From contig JAOPWF010000156.1 in the NCBI GenBank assembly GCA_025965815.1, positions 1 through 7,530 on the forward strand: a stretch of 7,530 bases of DNA, read 5' to 3'. Each line of letters begins with the position of its first letter. Positions within the stretch are counted from its first letter, which is position 1. Source of the DNA: Mycobacterium sp. (GTDB lineage Bacteria > Actinomycetota > Actinomycetes > Mycobacteriales > Mycobacteriaceae). The notes beneath the pieces are model-generated. The model made no database searches. It worked only from the letters and a program-made list of their open reading frames with translations, and was not told the origin of the DNA. The translations under genes were made by a program, and so were the position numbers. This document shows, piece after piece, positions 5,789-7,530 of the stretch.

Positions 5789-6615
5789 TCCCATGCAGCG
5801 GCGACGCGTCGGATGATGCCCGCGGGTACGTCCTCCGCCGTGGCGCGAACGATGATCCAGCCCAATTCCGTCAGTGCTTCCATCCGTTCGATGTCCCTGT
5901 TGAACTGTCTGCGGTGTGTCCAATGATGGTCGCCGTCGTACTCAGCGGCCACCATGACGTCCTGCCAGCCCATGTCGAGGACCGCGATCAGCTGGCCGAA
6001 CTGGTCATGGACGGGAATCTGAGTCTGCGGCCGGGGAAACCCGGCCCGAATGAGAAGAAGTCGCAACCACGTCTCCCGGGGCGACTCCGCGCCGCCGTCG
6101 ACGAGATCGAGGGACAGGCGGGCGCGGGCTATGCCACGGCGACCGCTGTACCGCTGTGCGAGCAGGTCCAGGTCGGCCATTTTGATTTCCGTCGCGCGGG
6201 CAAGCGCGTCGATGGCCGCGACCGCCGCGTTGACGCGATACCGACACGCGAGGTCCAGGGCGGTGCGTGCCGGCGTCGTCACACGCACACCCTGAATTGT
6301 CTCGGTCTCGTCCTGTGTGACACGATCTGACCACGTTCGAATGCCTTCCGGCGGACGGCGATTGGCGTAGAGCAATTCGGCCGGTCCGCGGGCGTCAACC
6401 CACTTGGCACCGTGCAGCGCTGAGGCCGAACGGCCCGCGACCACGCCCCGCCGCCGCGACCACAGCCACGCCGCCCGTGCGCGGATCACGGCAGTGGGCT
6501 CGGTGCCTTTCGGCGCGTAGACATCAGGATGGATCGCAACGAACCTGCTTCGCAGCGCGTACGGCGTCAGCCGGCCGGATGCGACGGCCTCACTGCCGAT
6601 GAATGGCTCTCCCAT
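5776..6615 (-). CDS. AbiEi-like N-terminus plus DUF559 (Vsr-like) nuclease-domain protein
   Basis: A 279-residue protein. Residues about 1-120 look like the AbiEi antitoxin-type region common in actinobacterial proteins of this group (YALRSRFVAIHPDVYAP, GVVAGRSASALHGA, TTPARTALDLA). Residues about 176-265 fit DUF559, a PD-(D/E)xK domain related to Vsr very-short-patch-repair endonuclease: ESPRETWLR (177-185, E181), VLDMGW (D214), AAEYDGDHHW (E225) and DIERM with D241/R244. All expected acidic residues seem present, so activity is plausible. It has no evident link to sterol breakdown. It occupies the position and orientation of the uncharacterised H37Rv gene Rv3517, which I recall as about the same length. 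The start is ATG at 6615 with no Shine-Dalgarno sequence. Palindromes flank it and its stop codon is inside one. Its cellular role is unknown. Confidence 0.85.
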   Translation of the reverse strand: MGEPFIGSEAVASGRLTPYALRSRFVAIHPDVYAPKGTEPTAVIRARAAWLWSRRRGVVAGRSASALHGAKWVDARGPAELLYANRRPPEGIRTWSDRVTQDETETIQGVRVTTPARTALDLACRYRVNAAVAAIDALARATEIKMADLDLLAQRYSGRRGIARARLSLDLVDGGAESPRETWLRLLLIRAGFPRPQTQIPVHDQFGQLIAVLDMGWQDVMVAAEYDGDHHWTHRRQFNRDIERMEALTELGWIIVRATAEDVPAGIIRRVAAAWDRRT

Positions 6616-6621
6616 GGACAG

Positions 6622-6627
6622 AGAATG
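6622..6627 (-). promoter_or_regulatory. Possible -10 element of the DUF559 gene
   Basis: On the minus strand CATTCT (6627-6622) lies 6 nt before the ATG at 6615, matching the A and final T of TAnnnT. With no Shine-Dalgarno sequence this suggests leaderless initiation. The -35 region is weak. A small inverted repeat, TGCC-gatt-GGCA (6626-6637), overlaps the -10 and could be an operator, but it is short. Confidence 0.35.
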
Positions 6628-6651
6628 CCGATTGGCACTGACAGCGCAGCC

Positions 6652-6703
6652 AGTGTGAAGCCATTGCGAGAAAAGTGCCGAAATTTCGCAATGGGTTCAC
6701 ACT
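6652..6703. repeat. Right palindrome between echA19 and the DUF559 gene
   Basis: An inverted repeat with 20-nt arms (6652-6671 and 6684-6703) and a 12-nt loop. One G-G mismatch (6660/6695) and one G-T pair (6670/6685) interrupt it. It carries the same GTGTGAACCCAYTGCGAAA core as the left palindrome. It begins 8 bp past the echA19 stop in the direction of transcription and ends 36 bp upstream of the DUF559 ATG, immediately upstream of that gene's likely -35 region. It may end echA19 transcription, insulate or regulate the DUF559 gene, or mark an element boundary. Confidence 0.85.
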
Positions 6704-6710
6704 CGGGCAG

Positions 6711-7523
6711 TTAGCGGTTCTGGAAGTTGGGCGGCCGCTTCTCGGCGAACGCTCGCGGACCTTCTTTCGCGTCCTCGCTGAGGAACACCTCGATGCCGAT
6801 CTGGGTGTCGATCTTGAAGGCGTCGTTCTCGTGCATGCCCTCGGTCTCGTGAATCGAGCGCAGGATCGCCTGTACGGCCAGCGGCCCGTTGTTGGAGATC
6901 ATCTCGGCGATCTCGAGTGCCTTGGTCAGCGCTTCGCCGTCGGGCACCACGTGGCCGATCAGGCCGATCTGCTTGGCTTCGGCGGCCTTGATGTGCCTGC
7001 CGGTCAGCAGCAGGTCGCACGCCACCGTGTAGGGGATCTGCCGGACCAGTCGTACCGCCGAGCCGCCCATCGGGTACAGGCTCCATTTGGCCTCGGAGAT
7101 GCCGAACTTGGCATTCTCGCCCGCGACCCGGATGTCGGTGCCCTGCAAGATCTCGGTGCCACCGGCGATGGCCGGCCCTTCGACCGCCGCGATGAGTGGC
7201 TTGGTGAGGCGGCGACCCTTGAGCAGCGCGTCGATGCGGGACGGGTCGTAGCTGCCGTCGGCGAAGGAGTCGCCCGGCGGTTTCGCGGTCGCTGCCTTCA
7301 GGTCCATGCCCGCGCAGAAGTAGCCGCCGGCGCCGGTGAGGATGCAGCAGCGAATGTCGGGGTCGTTGTCTATGCGGTCCCACGCCTCGACCATGATCTG
7401 CAGCATCTCGGTGGACAGCGCGTTGCGGGCCTCAGGCCGGTTCAGGGTCACAATCAGCGTGTGTCCGCGCTGCTCGACCAGCGCGTGGGGTTGTGATTCC
7501 ACGTCCGCAACCGTATCCGTCAC
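6711..7523 (-). CDS. echA19: EchA19, steroid side-chain enoyl-CoA hydratase
   Basis: A 270-residue crotonase. Seen: the oxyanion-hole segment FCAGMDL (69-75) and IAGGTE (119-124), with the two catalytic glutamates E124 (GGTE) and E144 (FGISE) 20 residues apart, as in rat enoyl-CoA hydratase. The sequence is near-identical to M. tuberculosis EchA19 (Rv3516) as remembered, including the C-terminus FAEKR-PNFQNR. EchA19 hydrates the C22-C23 double bond of 3-oxo-chol-4,22-diene-24-oyl-CoA during cholesterol side-chain beta-oxidation. The start is uncertain. The GTG at 7523 has GGAG only 3 nt upstream, whereas an internal GTG at 7502 would give 263 residues, the M. tuberculosis length. The frame is also open to the window edge. 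FadD19 is expected to diverge from it beyond the right edge. Confidence 0.94.
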   Translation of the reverse strand: MTDTVADVESQPHALVEQRGHTLIVTLNRPEARNALSTEMLQIMVEAWDRIDNDPDIRCCILTGAGGYFCAGMDLKAATAKPPGDSFADGSYDPSRIDALLKGRRLTKPLIAAVEGPAIAGGTEILQGTDIRVAGENAKFGISEAKWSLYPMGGSAVRLVRQIPYTVACDLLLTGRHIKAAEAKQIGLIGHVVPDGEALTKALEIAEMISNNGPLAVQAILRSIHETEGMHENDAFKIDTQIGIEVFLSEDAKEGPRAFAEKRPPNFQNR

Positions 7524-7530
7524 GTACTCC

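Larger units (their letters stand above)
5729..6705. other. Palindrome-bounded DUF559 unit with inverted outer arms
   Basis: The outer arm of the left palindrome (5729-5750) and the reverse complement of the outer arm of the right palindrome (6705-6684) agree at 21 of 22 positions. The 977-bp unit between cyp142 and echA19 is therefore bounded like an element with terminal inverted repeats. The inner arms are more diverged. Only the DUF559 gene lies inside. I see no convincing target-site duplication and no transposase, so mobility is a hypothesis, not an observation. Confidence 0.5.

Noticed and set aside
5716..6710. Target-site duplication flanking the DUF559 unit
   Set aside because: Only a GGGC tetramer recurs outside the two outer arms (5716-5719 and 6705-6708), which is too short and uneven to count as evidence of transposition.
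6675..7496. Plus-strand 273-codon frame opposite echA19
   Set aside because: Antisense shadow; echA19 is unambiguous on the other strand.

Overview
The window looks like the chromosome of a non-tuberculous, probably rapid-growing mycobacterium (Mycolicibacterium or a close relative). It is GC-rich with strong third-position GC bias, uses GTG starts and apparently leaderless promoters, and its proteins closely resemble M. tuberculosis proteins as I remember them. The gene order matches, in inverted orientation, the H37Rv block Rv3516-Rv3522, part of the KstR-controlled sterol side-chain degradation region. These assignments come from reading and memory; no search was run.

Layout, left to right. 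(1) The first codons of an Ltp4-like thiolase/aldolase (minus), just after a tandem-DUF35 protein like Rv3521 (minus). (2) A 70-bp divergent intergenic region with a perfect KstR operator, then an F420-dependent LLM-class oxidoreductase like Rv3520c (plus). (3) A 42-bp gap with a second perfect KstR operator, then an acyl-CoA synthetase (plus) that resembles FadD4 rather than FadD19 and that I do not remember at this position in H37Rv. (4) A convergent acetoacetate-decarboxylase-like protein like Rv3519 (minus), divergent by only 28 bp from cytochrome P450 CYP142 (plus). (5) A minus-strand gene with an AbiEi-like N-terminus and a DUF559 (Vsr-like) nuclease domain, in the Rv3517 position, flanked on both sides by related palindromes whose outer arms form near-perfect inverted repeats. 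(6) EchA19 (minus), which reaches the right edge.

How the genes work together. CYP142 oxidises the terminal methyl group of the cholesterol/cholestenone side chain. Acyl-CoA synthetases then activate the resulting acids. EchA19 hydrates the C22-C23 enoyl-CoA of the C24 steroid intermediate, and Ltp-type aldolases with DUF35 partners act in retro-aldol steps. The LLM oxidoreductase and the Rv3519-like protein travel with the set but have no settled role. KstR represses such regions until sterol CoA-thioester intermediates appear.

The part least explained by sterol metabolism is the palindrome-flanked DUF559 unit, roughly 5725-6705, between the convergent ends of cyp142 and echA19. It is the best candidate here for an undescribed genetic element. 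The extra KstR-boxed FadD and the cysteine-free tandem DUF35 protein are secondary points of interest.
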